Part shown: positions 36,658 to 46,554 of the stretch, one piece after another | Position numbering within the stretch: position 1 is the first letter of the stretch | How the letters are laid out: every line of letters starts with the position of its first letter | Source of the DNA: Leptothrix sp. (in: b-proteobacteria) | GTDB lineage: Bacteria; Pseudomonadota; Gammaproteobacteria; Burkholderiales; Burkholderiaceae_C | Assembly (NCBI GenBank): GCA_013822265.1 | Contig: PNKD01000014.1 | Coordinates: 1 to 50,278, forward strand | Direction of reading: 5' to 3' | Length of the DNA: 50,278 bases | Program-made: the position numbers and the translations under genes | The notes under the pieces: generated by a model | The model's input: the letters and a program-made list of their open reading frames with translations, nothing else | Database searches by the model: none | What the model was told of the DNA's origin: nothing

Positions 36658-37785
36658 TCAGGGTGCGGTGGCGACGCTGGCGCCGGACGGCGCCGTGCTG
36701 CCCCGCGCCACCAGCGTCCAGGGCAGAGAGACGGGTGCCGCGCCCTTGCGGCGGCGCAAGGCGTCGAGCAGCGAGCGCGCCGTCTCGGTGCCGATGGCCA
36801 GGCGCGGCAACTGCACGCTCGACAGTGCCGGGTCGAGCTGGCGCGCGATGGCGAAGTCCCCGAACCCCAGCAATGCCAGGCGCTGCGGCACCGCCAGGCC
36901 GCGGGCCTGCGCCTCGAGCAGCGCGCCACAGGCGAGGTGATCGTTGGCAAAGGCTGCAGCGGTGATGGCGGGTGGGCCGGCCTGCATCAGCACGCCCAGC
37001 ACGTGGCGGCCGGCGTCGAAGGCGTCACCTGAAGGCGCCACCGTCACCGTGGCCGATGCCCCAGCGGCGCGCACCGCAGCGGTGAAGGCCATGCCGCGCT
37101 CGTGGGCGCGGTAGTCCTCGGCCACGCCGCTGTCGACGTAGGCCAGCCGGCGGTGGCCGGCGCGCAGCAGGTGTTCGGCCATCGCGCGGCCGACCTCGTC
37201 GTGGTTGAAGCCTATCTGGGTGAAGCTGGTGCGACCGGCGCCGCGCTCGGGCGGATGGTGATCCCAGATCTCGATCACCGGCGTGCCCGCGGCCTTGGCG
37301 TGGGCCAGCAGTTGCAGCGCACCGGGCGAGTGGCGCCGGCCGGTCACCACCACGGCGGCCGGCTGCCAGCCGAGCAGCGCGCGCAGTTGGTGCTCTTCGC
37401 GCTCGAGCGAATAGCCCGTGGCGGCGATCAGCAGTTCGTAACCGGCGGCCTGCAGCCCGTCGCTGAGCCCCTGCGCGGTTTCGGCGAAGATGGAATTGGC
37501 CAGGTTGGGCAGCAGCGCGGCCACGATGTTGCCCGCGCCGCTGGCCAGCAGCCCGGCCTGCTTGTTGGGCACGTAGCCGGTGCGCGACAGGGCGGCGCGG
37601 ATGCGCTCGGCCGTGTCGCTGGCGACCACGGCCGGTTCACGCAGGAAGCGCGACACAGTGATCGCGGTCACGCCTGCCGCCTGCGCCACGTCCTGCAGCG
37701 TGACGCGGCCGTGACCGCGGCGCGCGTGTCGTGCTGCAGGCGCGCCGTTCACTTCGGCGCTGGAAGGGGTCTTTGAACTCGGCAC
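36658..37785 (-). CDS. LacI-family regulator, likely of the dehydratase operon
   Basis: A 375-residue repressor with HTH VTLQDVAQAAGVTAITVSRFLREPAVVASDTAERIRAALSRTGYVPNKQAGLLASG and an effector domain of the GntR/Cra-like sugar group (FGDFAIARQLDPALSSVQLPRLAIGTETARSLL). It begins with GTG at 37785 and has an Arg/Pro-rich N-terminal extension of about 25 residues; an internal GTG start is also possible. It is divergent from the IlvD/Edd dehydratase. A TGTTA-GCGG-TAACA palindrome lies between them, and the same motif recurs before the TonB receptor gene, so its regulon probably includes outer-membrane uptake. Confidence 0.85.
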   Translation of the reverse strand: MPSSKTPSSAEVNGAPAARHARRGHGRVTLQDVAQAAGVTAITVSRFLREPAVVASDTAERIRAALSRTGYVPNKQAGLLASGAGNIVAALLPNLANSIFAETAQGLSDGLQAAGYELLIAATGYSLEREEHQLRALLGWQPAAVVVTGRRHSPGALQLLAHAKAAGTPVIEIWDHHPPERGAGRTSFTQIGFNHDEVGRAMAEHLLRAGHRRLAYVDSGVAEDYRAHERGMAFTAAVRAAGASATVTVAPSGDAFDAGRHVLGVLMQAGPPAITAAAFANDHLACGALLEAQARGLAVPQRLALLGFGDFAIARQLDPALSSVQLPRLAIGTETARSLLDALRRRKGAAPVSLPWTLVARGSTAPSGASVATAP

Positions 37786-37824
37786 CGGGTTAGCCAGAAT
37801 GGACGATGTGACGGTGAATGCCTA

Positions 37825-37838
37825 TGTTAGCGGTAACA
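37825..37838. promoter_or_regulatory. LacI-type operator before the dehydratase operon
   Basis: TGTTAGCGGTAACA has perfect 5-bp arms (TGTTA/TAACA) around GCGG. It differs by one base from the palindrome at 48915. It lies 40 bases from the start of the divergent LacI gene and 18 bases before the dehydratase start chosen here. Confidence 0.65.
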
Positions 37839-37856
37839 ACAGCCTCCGTCCAACGC

Positions 37857-39578
37857 ATGCCGCGCGCCCCTGAAGACCTCCGCAGCCGCCGCTGGTTCGC
37901 GGCCCACGACATGCGTGGCTTTGCGCACCGCCAGCGCATGCAGCAGATGGGGCTGCGCCGTGAAGACGTGATGAACCGGCCCATCGTGGCCATTGTGAAC
38001 ACCTGGAGCGATCTCTCGCCCTGCCACGCTCACCTGCGCGAGCGCGCCGAGGCCGTCAAGCGCGGCGTGCTGCTGGCCGGGGGCATGCCCTTCGAGCTGC
38101 CGGCGATGAGCCTGGGCGAGGTGATGGTCAAGCCCACGACCATGCTCTACCGCAACTTCCTCGCCATGGAGGTGGAGGAACTGCTGCGCAGCCTGCCCAT
38201 CGACGGCGCCGTGCTGCTGGGCGGCTGCGACAAGACCACGCCGGGCCTGCTGATGGGCGCCGTCAGCATGGGCGTGCCGGCACTGTTCTGCCCCGCGGGC
38301 CCGATGCTGAATGACCGCCACCAGGGGCGCACCGTGGGCGCGGGCACCCATACGCGCATGTTCTGGGACGACAAGCAGGCGGGCAAGATCGACGAGGCCG
38401 AGTGGGTGAAGCTGGAGTCACGCATGACACGCAGCCCCGGCACCTGCAACACCATGGGCACGGCCAGCACGATGACGGCCATCGCCGAGGCGCTGGGCCT
38501 TACGCTGCCTGGTGCCAGCAGCATCCCGGCGATGGACGCCGCGCACCCGCGCATGGCGGCCGATTGCGGCGAGCGCATCGTGGCCATGATCGGCGAAGAC
38601 CTGACGCCGCAGCGCATCCTTACGCGGGGCGCCTTCCTCAACGCTGCGGCGGTGCAGATGGCGCTGGGCGGCAGCACCAATGCGGCGGTGCACATCCTGG
38701 CGATGGCCGGGCGGGCGGGGGTCGAACTGACGCTCGATGATCTCGACGCCGCGGCGCGGCGCGTGCCGGTGCTGGCCAACCTGTTCCCCAGCGGCGACAA
38801 GCTGATGGAGGACTTCTACTACGCCGGCGGCCTGCCGGCGCTGATGGCGCGGCTGGGCAATCTGCTGTCGCTGGGCGAGATCACCGCCACCGGCCGGCCG
38901 CTGCGCGAACAGCTGCAGGGCGCCGAGGTCGGCGACGACGACATCATCCGCCCGCTGGACAAGCCCGTCAGCCCGCACGGTGCACTGGCCGTGCTGCGCG
39001 GCAACCTCGCACCCGAGGGCGCCGTGATCAAGCCCAGCGCCGCCAGCGAGAACCTCCTCAGGCACAGTGGCCGCGCGCTGGTCTTCGACAACCAGCCGCA
39101 GCTGCAGGCGGCGATGCTCGACGACTCGCTGGACGTGGACGAGAACACCGTGCTGGTGCTGCGTTATGCCGGCCCGGTGGGTGCGCCCGGGATGCCCGAG
39201 TGGGGCAACCTGCCGCTGCCCAGGAAGCTGCTGCGGTGCGGCGTGCGCGACATGCTGCGCCTTTCGGACGCACGCATGAGCGGCACCCACTACGGCAGCT
39301 GCGTGCTGCACATCAGCCCCGAGGCCGCGGTGGGCGGGCCGCTGGCGCTGGTGCAGACCGGCGACGTCATCGACATTGACGTTGCCGCGCGCACGCTGAA
39401 CATGCGCGTGGACGACGCCGAGCTCGCACGTCGCCGCGCGGCCTGGGTGGCGCCGGCGCAGCCGTTCCGGCGCGGCTACACCCACCTCTATCAGCAGCAC
39501 GTGACGCAGGCCCACCTGGGCTGCGACTTCGACTTCCTGCAAGGCACCGCGCCCACGCCCGAGCCGGTGATCTTCTAA
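37857..39578 (+). CDS. IlvD/Edd-family sugar-acid dehydratase
   Basis: A 573-residue dehydratase of the pentonate/hexonate branch. It should contain an Fe-S cluster: Cys56 (SDLSPCHAH), Cys124 (GGCDKTTPG) and Cys197 (RSPGTCNTMGTAST) match the ligands of L-arabinonate dehydratase with a constant shift of three. Other blocks are LPSGDKLMEDFYYAGG-like FPSGDKLMEDFYYAGGLP, VLRGNLAPEGAVIKPSAAS and SDARMSGTHYGSCVLHISPEAAVGGPLA. It removes water from an aldonate to give a 2-keto-3-deoxy acid. Candidate substrates are arabinonate, xylonate, fuconate or 6-deoxy-6-sulfogluconate. ATG 37857 is chosen because an earlier ATG (37818) would put the operator inside the gene. Confidence 0.85.
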   Translation: MPRAPEDLRSRRWFAAHDMRGFAHRQRMQQMGLRREDVMNRPIVAIVNTWSDLSPCHAHLRERAEAVKRGVLLAGGMPFELPAMSLGEVMVKPTTMLYRNFLAMEVEELLRSLPIDGAVLLGGCDKTTPGLLMGAVSMGVPALFCPAGPMLNDRHQGRTVGAGTHTRMFWDDKQAGKIDEAEWVKLESRMTRSPGTCNTMGTASTMTAIAEALGLTLPGASSIPAMDAAHPRMAADCGERIVAMIGEDLTPQRILTRGAFLNAAAVQMALGGSTNAAVHILAMAGRAGVELTLDDLDAAARRVPVLANLFPSGDKLMEDFYYAGGLPALMARLGNLLSLGEITATGRPLREQLQGAEVGDDDIIRPLDKPVSPHGALAVLRGNLAPEGAVIKPSAASENLLRHSGRALVFDNQPQLQAAMLDDSLDVDENTVLVLRYAGPVGAPGMPEWGNLPLPRKLLRCGVRDMLRLSDARMSGTHYGSCVLHISPEAAVGGPLALVQTGDVIDIDVAARTLNMRVDDAELARRRAAWVAPAQPFRRGYTHLYQQHVTQAHLGCDFDFLQGTAPTPEPVIF

Positions 39579-39595
39579 CCCGACGAGGCCTGGCC

Positions 39596-40431
39596 ATGAA
39601 CCCCTTCAAGAAGCTGCTCGACGAGCGCGCGCGCCAGACCCCCGTGGGCACCTGGGTGATGTCGGCCAGCCCGATCGTCGTCGAGGCCGTGGGCTGCGCC
39701 GGCTTCGACTGGGGCGTGCTCGACATGGAGCACACGCCGCTGGACCTGATGGACCTGGTGCACATGCTCCAGGCCGTGGGCAACACGGCCATGCTGCCGG
39801 TGGTGCGCGTGCCCTGGAACGACACCGTGCTCGTCAAGCGCGTGCTCGACGCCGGCGCGGCGACGCTGCTGTTCCCCTTCATCCAGAACGGCGAAGAGGC
39901 GGCGCGGGCCGTCGCCGCCGCGCGTTACCCGCCCGAGGGTGTGCGCGGCATGGCCGGCATGAGCCGCAGCTCGCGTTTCGGCACCACGCCCGATCACTTC
40001 CGCACCGCCAACGGCCGCGTCTGCACGCTGCTGCAGTTGGAGACGCGCGAGGCCATGGCACGCCTGGAAGAGATCGCCGCGGTGCCCGGCGTGGATGCGC
40101 TCTTCGTCGGCCCGGGCGACCTGTCGGGAACGATGGGCCACGTCGGCCAGCTCACCCACCCCGAGGTGATGGCGCTGATGGCCGACGCCGCGCGCCGCGC
40201 CAACGCGCTGGGCAAGCCCATAGGCACGGTCGGCGGCAACCCCGAGACCGTGGCCCAGTACCGTGCCATGGGCTACGACTACGTCGCCGTGGCCAGTGAC
40301 CTGGGCCTGCTGATGCGCGCGGCGCAGGCGGCGGCGCAGGCCCTGCGCGCCATCGACGCGCCGGTCGCCGCACCGGCCGACGCCGCAGCCGCCGCACCAG
40401 CGCCCGCCGCGCCACGCCACGAAGGCTACTG

Positions 40432-40432
<1 letters not shown>
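39596..40432 (+). CDS. HpcH/HpaI-family 2-keto-3-deoxy acid aldolase
   Basis: A 278-residue class II aldolase. His46, Arg71, Glu149 and Asp175 coincide with the catalytic and metal residues of HpaI (about His45, Arg70, Glu149 and Asp175). Blocks are GTWVMSASPIVVEAVGCAGFDWGVLDMEH and VDALFVGPGDLSGTMG. It splits a 2-keto-3-deoxy acid into pyruvate and an aldehyde. Directly after the dehydratase it completes a non-phosphorylating Entner-Doudoroff pair; with a sulfonated substrate the aldehyde would be sulfolactaldehyde. The C-terminus has an Ala/Pro-rich tail of about 30 residues. Its stop shares a base with the next start (TGATG). Confidence 0.88.
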
Positions 40433-41499
<1,067 letters not shown>

Positions 41500-41511
41500 C
41501 CGGCCGCGCCC

Positions 41512-42792
41512 ATGAACTTCAGCCTGCGCGTCGTCTACGCGACCTTGCTGACGGGCGTGCTGGGCCTGATGCCCGCGCCGGCTGCCGCCCAGGCGTCGCC
41601 CCAGGTCAAGCTGCGCGTGTTCGCCGGCGGCGCCAACCAGCGGCCCGACCTGATGCGCCAGCTCTTTGCCGAATACGTCAAGACCCGGCCCGACGTCGTG
41701 ATCGAGACCGAGTCGGGCGGTGCCACCAGCGACCTGCAGCGCCAGTACCTCAGCACCATTCTGAACGCGCGCGACCCGTCCATCGATGTCTACCTGATCG
41801 ACATCGTCAACCCGGCGCAGTACTTCGGCGCTGGCTGGCTGGAGCCGCTGAACGCCTACCTTGGCGAGCCGGCGCAGGTGATGAAGGCCTTCCTGCCGGC
41901 CTACGCGGCCAGCAACGTCGTCGACGGCCAGATTGCCGCCATGCCGGCCTTCGCCGACGCGATGTTCATGTACTACCGGCGCGACCTGCTCGACAAACAC
42001 GGCATTGCGCTGCCCCGCACCTGGGACGAACTGGCCGCCGCCGCGAAGAAGGTGCGCGCCGCCGAGGGCGACCCCACCCTGCAGGGGCTGTCGATCCAGG
42101 GTGCGCCCATCGAGGGCGCAGTATGCACCTTCCTCATGCCCTACTGGAGCCAGGGCAAGGACCTGAGCGACGCCGCGGGCAGGCTGGCGCTGGACCGCGG
42201 CGCGGCCGCGCGCGGCCTGCGGCAGTGGCTGAGCCTGGTGGACGCCGGCGTCATCAAGCGCAACGTGGCCGAGGTGAAGACGCCCGACACCGTCAACGAG
42301 TTCAAGGCCGGGCAGGTGCTGTTCGGCATCGGCTGGGGCTTCGCCTGGGACCGCTTCGCCAGCGACGCCGATTCCAGGGTCAGGGGCAAGGTCGGCGTGA
42401 TGCCGGTGCCGGCGATGGCCGGTGGCCGCAGCGTCACCTGCATTGGCGGCTGGCAGTGGGCCGTCAGCGCCTTCAGCCGCCACAAGGCCGAGGCGGCGCG
42501 GCTGGTGCAGTTCATGGCCAGCGCGCGGGCCAGCAAGTTCCTCGCCGTCCAGGGCTCGCTGCTGCCGACGACGCTGGACGTCTACACCGACCCCGACGTG
42601 CTCAAGGCCGTGCCCTGGTTCCAGGACGCCGCGGCGGTGGTGGCCGGCGGCAAGAGCCGGCCGGCCTCGCGAGACTACGGCCAGGTCAGCGACGCCATCC
42701 GCACCACCACCAGCGCGGTGCTGGCGCGCAGCAAGACACCCGAGCAGGGCGTGGCGCAGATCGGCTCGCGCCTGGCGCGGGTGATGCGGTGA
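41512..42792 (+). CDS. CUT1-type sugar ABC substrate-binding protein
   Basis: A 426-residue periplasmic receptor with a signal peptide (residues 1-27, ending APAAAQA). The fold pattern is that of maltose/trehalose-type receptors: LRVFAGGANQRPDLMRQLFAEYVKTRPDVVIETESGGATSDLQRQYLSTILNARDPSIDVYLIDIVNPAQYFGAGWLEPL and GIGWGFAWDRF. The ligand is probably a sugar or glycoside. Sulfoquinovose or sulfoquinovosyl glycerol is possible from context. Its stop overlaps the next start (GTGA). Confidence 0.87.
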   Translation: MNFSLRVVYATLLTGVLGLMPAPAAAQASPQVKLRVFAGGANQRPDLMRQLFAEYVKTRPDVVIETESGGATSDLQRQYLSTILNARDPSIDVYLIDIVNPAQYFGAGWLEPLNAYLGEPAQVMKAFLPAYAASNVVDGQIAAMPAFADAMFMYYRRDLLDKHGIALPRTWDELAAAAKKVRAAEGDPTLQGLSIQGAPIEGAVCTFLMPYWSQGKDLSDAAGRLALDRGAAARGLRQWLSLVDAGVIKRNVAEVKTPDTVNEFKAGQVLFGIGWGFAWDRFASDADSRVRGKVGVMPVPAMAGGRSVTCIGGWQWAVSAFSRHKAEAARLVQFMASARASKFLAVQGSLLPTTLDVYTDPDVLKAVPWFQDAAAVVAGGKSRPASRDYGQVSDAIRTTTSAVLARSKTPEQGVAQIGSRLARVMR

Positions 42793-43721
42793 GCGGCACG
42801 CCCGGGCGCGGCGCCGTCGTGCCCGGCTGGGCCGACCGCCTGCGCGACCCCGACGAGCGCACGCTGGGCGCGCTGCTGCTGGCACCGGCTTTCGTGCTGC
42901 TGGCGCTGATCGTCGTCTACCCCATAGGCAAGCTGTTCTGGAACAGCTTCTTCGACATGCGCCTGTCGGGCGGCCGCGGCACGCGCTTCGTCGGCTTCGA
43001 GAACTACCTGCTGGTCTTCGCCGATGTCGACTTCTGGAACGCCGCCGGCAACACCGTGCTCATCACCGTCATCACCGTGCCGGGCGCGCTGGTGCTGGGG
43101 CTGGCGCTGGCGATGCTGGCCAACCTGCCGTTCAAGCGCCAGTGGCCGGTGCGGCTGGCGCTGCTGCTGCCCTGGGCGCTGCCGTTGTCTTTCGCCGGGC
43201 TGATCTTCGCGTGGTTCTTCCACACCGACTACGGTGTGTTCAACGACATCGTGCGCCGGCTCGGCCTGGGCACGGCCGGTGAGCCGCGCATGTGGCTGCT
43301 GCAACCGGCGTGGGCCATGGCCGCCATCTGCGCCACCATCATCTGGAAGACCAGTTCCTTCATGGCGCTGATCCTGCTGGCCGGGCTGCAGATGATCCCG
43401 AAGACGCTGTACGAGGCGGCGGAAGTCGACGGTGCCAGCCGCTGGCAGCAGTTCTGGCAGATCACCATTCCGATGCTGATGCCGTCCATCGTGGTGGCGC
43501 TGATCTTCCGCACCATCACCGCGCTGCAGACCTTCGACATCCCCTACACGATGACGCGAGGCGGCCCCGGCGACAGCACCGAGACGCTGGCCATGCTGAT
43601 CCACAAGACCACCATCGACTACCTCGACGTGGGTTACGGCAGCACGCTGGCGGTGTGCATGTTCGTGCTGGCTATGTGCGTCACCGCCGTCTACCTGAAG
43701 CGCGTGGGGAACGCGGCGTGA
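42789..43721 (+). CDS. CUT1 sugar ABC permease (MalF type)
   Basis: A 310-residue permease starting at GTG 42789, which overlaps the receptor stop by 4 bases; the upstream part of the same frame is a shadow. Six or more membrane helices are evident, beginning GALLLAPAFVLLALIVVYPIGKLFWNSFFDMRL. The coupling loop is EAAEVDGASRWQQFWQITIPMLMPSIVVALIFRTITALQTFD. It pairs with the next permease. Confidence 0.9.
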   Translation: MSGTPGRGAVVPGWADRLRDPDERTLGALLLAPAFVLLALIVVYPIGKLFWNSFFDMRLSGGRGTRFVGFENYLLVFADVDFWNAAGNTVLITVITVPGALVLGLALAMLANLPFKRQWPVRLALLLPWALPLSFAGLIFAWFFHTDYGVFNDIVRRLGLGTAGEPRMWLLQPAWAMAAICATIIWKTSSFMALILLAGLQMIPKTLYEAAEVDGASRWQQFWQITIPMLMPSIVVALIFRTITALQTFDIPYTMTRGGPGDSTETLAMLIHKTTIDYLDVGYGSTLAVCMFVLAMCVTAVYLKRVGNAA

Positions 43722-44560
43722 AGAGCCGAACCGAGTTCGCCGACAACGGCCGTGCGCTGCGCCTGCTGGCGGCCGGGCTCGTGGTGCTGAACGGCTTCTT
43801 CCCGGCGCTGTGGATCCTGCTCACCTCACTGAAGACCGAGGCCGAACTCGTCAGCAAGCCCATCACCTGGTGGCCCGCCGCGCCCACGCTCGGCAACTAC
43901 GCGCAGGCCTTCACCGAACAGCCGCTGCTGCGTTACCTGGGCAACAGCCTGGCGGTGGCCGGTGGCGCCACGGTGGCCTCGCTGCTGGTCAGCGGGCTGG
44001 CGGCCTATGCCATCGCGCGGTTGAACCTGCGCCGACGCCAGCTCATCCTGACCTGCATCGTCGCCAGCAGCATGTTCCCGCTGGTCACGCTGCTGGTGCC
44101 GATCTTCGAGACACTGCGCAGCCTGGGCCTGCTGAACACCTACATCGCGCTCATCCTGCCCTACACGGTGCTGAACCTGCCGGTGTGCACGCTGGTGCTG
44201 GTGAGCTTCTTCCAGAGCATCCCGCGCGACCTGGAAAACGCCGCCATGATCGACGGCTGCACGCGGCTGGGCGCGCTGTGGCGCGTGGTGCTGCCGCTGG
44301 CCGCGCCGGGTGTGTTCACGGCCGGGATACTCGCCTTCGTCAACGCCTGGGACGAGTTCCTGCTGGCACTGGCGCTGAACTCGAACCCGAGCATGCGCAC
44401 GCTGCCGGTGGGCATTACCCTGTACCAGGGTGAATTCACCTTCCCGTGGCCCATCATCTCGGCCGCGCTCATCGTTGCCATCGTGCCGGTGGCCGTGCTC
44501 ATCGCGTTGTTCCAGGAACGCGTGGTCGGTGGCCTGACACAGGGTGGCCTGAAAGGTTGA
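43718..44560 (+). CDS. CUT1 sugar ABC permease (MalG type)
   Basis: A 280-residue permease starting at GTG 43718, overlapping the previous stop by 4 bases. It has the MalG pattern: LWILLTSLKTEAELVSKPITWWPAAPTLGNYAQAF near the start, the loop ENAAMIDGCTRLGALWRVVLPLAAPGVFTAGILAFVNAWDEFLLAL, and a final helix before QERVVGGLTQGGLKG. It completes the importer. Confidence 0.9.
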   Translation: MKSRTEFADNGRALRLLAAGLVVLNGFFPALWILLTSLKTEAELVSKPITWWPAAPTLGNYAQAFTEQPLLRYLGNSLAVAGGATVASLLVSGLAAYAIARLNLRRRQLILTCIVASSMFPLVTLLVPIFETLRSLGLLNTYIALILPYTVLNLPVCTLVLVSFFQSIPRDLENAAMIDGCTRLGALWRVVLPLAAPGVFTAGILAFVNAWDEFLLALALNSNPSMRTLPVGITLYQGEFTFPWPIISAALIVAIVPVAVLIALFQERVVGGLTQGGLKG

Positions 44561-44565
44561 AGGGT

Positions 44566-45687
44566 ATGGATAAGGTCTTGCGTTACGGCATCGTCGGCTG
44601 CGGCAGCATGGGCCGCGAGCACATCGAAAACCTGCAGGCCATGGGCGGCGTCGAAGTGGTCGCGCTGGCCGACCCGCACGCGCCCAGCCGAGACGCGGCG
44701 CTGGCGTGCTGCCGCGGCGCCAAGCCGCAGGTCTTCGAGGACCACCGCGAACTGCTGGCCGCCGGCCTGTGCGACGCCGTGGTCATCGCCACGCCCAACT
44801 TCACGCACGTGGACATGCTGCGTGACGCGCTGGCCGTGCCCGGGCTGCACGTGCTGGTGGAAAAGCCGCTGGTCACGCGCATCGAAGACGGCATCGAGAT
44901 GATCGACCGCGCCAAGGGCCGCAGCGGCATCGTCTGGGTGGCGCAGGAGTACCGCTACATGCCGCCGGTGGCCGAGATGATCCGCATCGCGCACGAAGGC
45001 GGGGTGGGGCGGATGCACCAGGTCGCGATACGCGAACACCGTGAGCCCTTCTACCCGAAGGTGGGCGACTGGAACCGTTTCAGCGCCAACACCGGCGGCA
45101 CGCTGGTCGAGAAGTGCTGCCACTACTTCAACCTGATGGACCTCATCCTGCGCGAGCAGCCCAGCCGCGTGTTCGCCAGCGGCGGGCAGCGCGTGAACCA
45201 TCTCGACGAGGACTATGGCGGCCGCAAGCCCGACATCCTCGACAGCGCCTACGTCATCGTCGAGTACCCGAGCGGCGCACGTGCCAGCCTGGACCTGTGC
45301 ATGTTCGCCGAGGGCAGCACCGACAACGAACACCTGGTGATCGTCGGCGACGAAGGCAAGCTCGAGAGCCTGCTGCCCAGCCTGACGCTGCGCCACAGCC
45401 GGCGCGAGGACTGGGGCCGCCGCGACGCCTGGGGCCAGCCCTCGGGCACGGGCAAGGGCGTCAACGTGCGGCGGGTGTGGGACACACGCATCAAGTACGC
45501 CGGCGCGCACTTCGGCGCCAGCTACATCGAGCACCAGCATTTCGCCGCCGCCATCCGCGAAGGCCGGCCAGCGGAGATCCCGCTCGAAGAAGGCCTGCGC
45601 GCCGTGGCCACCGGGCTGGCCGCGCACAAGAGCATAGCCTCAGGGCGTGTCGTCGCGATGAGCGAAGTGCTGCCCGCGGGATGGTGA
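44566..45687 (+). CDS. Gfo/Idh/MocA-family NAD-dependent protein
   Basis: A 373-residue two-domain protein. The Rossmann motif is GIVGCGSMGREH (residues 8-19), and the catalytic Lys is Lys100 in VEKPLV. The second domain carries WNRFSANTGGTLVEKCCHYFNLMDL with the conserved His. The family includes sugar 1-dehydrogenases, inositol dehydrogenases and NAD-dependent glycosidases (GH4-like chemistry in GH109, GH179 and GH188). In this operon it could oxidise the imported sugar, or act as an NAD-dependent glycosidase releasing sugar from a glycoside, since no classical glycosidase is present. ATG 44566 has AAGGG just upstream. Confidence 0.85.
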   Translation: MDKVLRYGIVGCGSMGREHIENLQAMGGVEVVALADPHAPSRDAALACCRGAKPQVFEDHRELLAAGLCDAVVIATPNFTHVDMLRDALAVPGLHVLVEKPLVTRIEDGIEMIDRAKGRSGIVWVAQEYRYMPPVAEMIRIAHEGGVGRMHQVAIREHREPFYPKVGDWNRFSANTGGTLVEKCCHYFNLMDLILREQPSRVFASGGQRVNHLDEDYGGRKPDILDSAYVIVEYPSGARASLDLCMFAEGSTDNEHLVIVGDEGKLESLLPSLTLRHSRREDWGRRDAWGQPSGTGKGVNVRRVWDTRIKYAGAHFGASYIEHQHFAAAIREGRPAEIPLEEGLRAVATGLAAHKSIASGRVVAMSEVLPAGW

Positions 45688-45694
45688 AGCGTCG

Positions 45695-46477
45695 ATGAAC
45701 CACGCCACCTACCCGAGCCTGCAGGGCCGCGTCGTCTTCATCTCGGGCGGCAGCTCGGGCATAGGCGCCGAACTCGTGCGCGCTTTCGCGCGGCAGGGCG
45801 CGCGCGTGGCCTTTTGCGGTACGCGGGCCGACGGCGGCCGGGCGCTCATCGATGAACTCGTGGCCGCAGGCCTGCCCGCGCCCTGGTACGCTGCCTGCGA
45901 CGTGCGCGACGCCCACGCCTACCAGGCGCTGCTGCGGCGCGTGATCGACGAGCTGGGCGCCATCCGCGTTCTGGTCAACAACGCCGGCCGCGACGACCGC
46001 CACGCCATGGAAGACGTGACGCCCGAGATCTGGGACGAGCGCCTAGCGTTGAACCTCAAGCACTACTTCTTCGCCATCCAGGCCGTGGCCGCGGCCATGG
46101 CCGCGGCCGGCGGCGGCAGCGTCATCAACATGGGCAGCGTGAGCTGGATGCGCGGCCGACCCAACCTGGTCGGCTACACCACGGCCAAGGCCGGCATCCT
46201 GGGCCTGACACGCACGCTGGCGCGCGAACTGGGGTCGCGCCACATCCGCGTCAATGCGCTGGTGCCCGGCGCCATCGTCACCGAACGGCAGAACGAGCTG
46301 CACCGCGACCCGGCGGCCGACCAGGCTTTCCTGGATGCGCAGTGCCTGAAGATCCGCCTCGACCCCGGCCACGTGGCGCGCGCCACGCTGTTCCTGGCGG
46401 CCGACGACAGCGACGGCATGACCGGCCAGCATGTGCTGGTGGATGCCGGCATCGCCCAGCAGAGCGTGATCACCTGA
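45695..46477 (+). CDS. SDR-family sugar dehydrogenase
   Basis: A 260-residue short-chain dehydrogenase. The cofactor motif is FISGGSSGIGAELVRAF, with NNAG at 95-98, Ser150 region MGSVSWMRG and Tyr161/Lys165 (VGYTTAKAG). It resembles galactose, xylose and rhamnose 1-dehydrogenases of oxidative sugar pathways. In the operon it is the best candidate for the first oxidation (aldose to lactone) ahead of the dehydratase; sulfoquinovose dehydrogenase of the sulfo-ED route is of this family. It is the last gene of the plus-strand operon and is followed by a strong hairpin. Confidence 0.85.
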   Translation: MNHATYPSLQGRVVFISGGSSGIGAELVRAFARQGARVAFCGTRADGGRALIDELVAAGLPAPWYAACDVRDAHAYQALLRRVIDELGAIRVLVNNAGRDDRHAMEDVTPEIWDERLALNLKHYFFAIQAVAAAMAAAGGGSVINMGSVSWMRGRPNLVGYTTAKAGILGLTRTLARELGSRHIRVNALVPGAIVTERQNELHRDPAADQAFLDAQCLKIRLDPGHVARATLFLAADDSDGMTGQHVLVDAGIAQQSVIT

Positions 46478-46482
46478 AGTGA

Positions 46483-46510
46483 CGACGGGCCCGGCATGCC
46501 GGGCCCGTCG
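46483..46510. terminator. Bidirectional terminator hairpin
   Basis: A perfect 13-bp stem, CGACGGGCCCGGC and its complement, around AT, sits between the SDR stop and the convergent TonB receptor stop. There is no T tract, as often in GC-rich genomes, but the stem is the strongest in the window and the position fits termination in both directions. Confidence 0.7.
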
Positions 46511-46554
46511 CGATCGGGTCTTGCGATGGGCCACCGCAGTGGCCCCCAGGTCGC

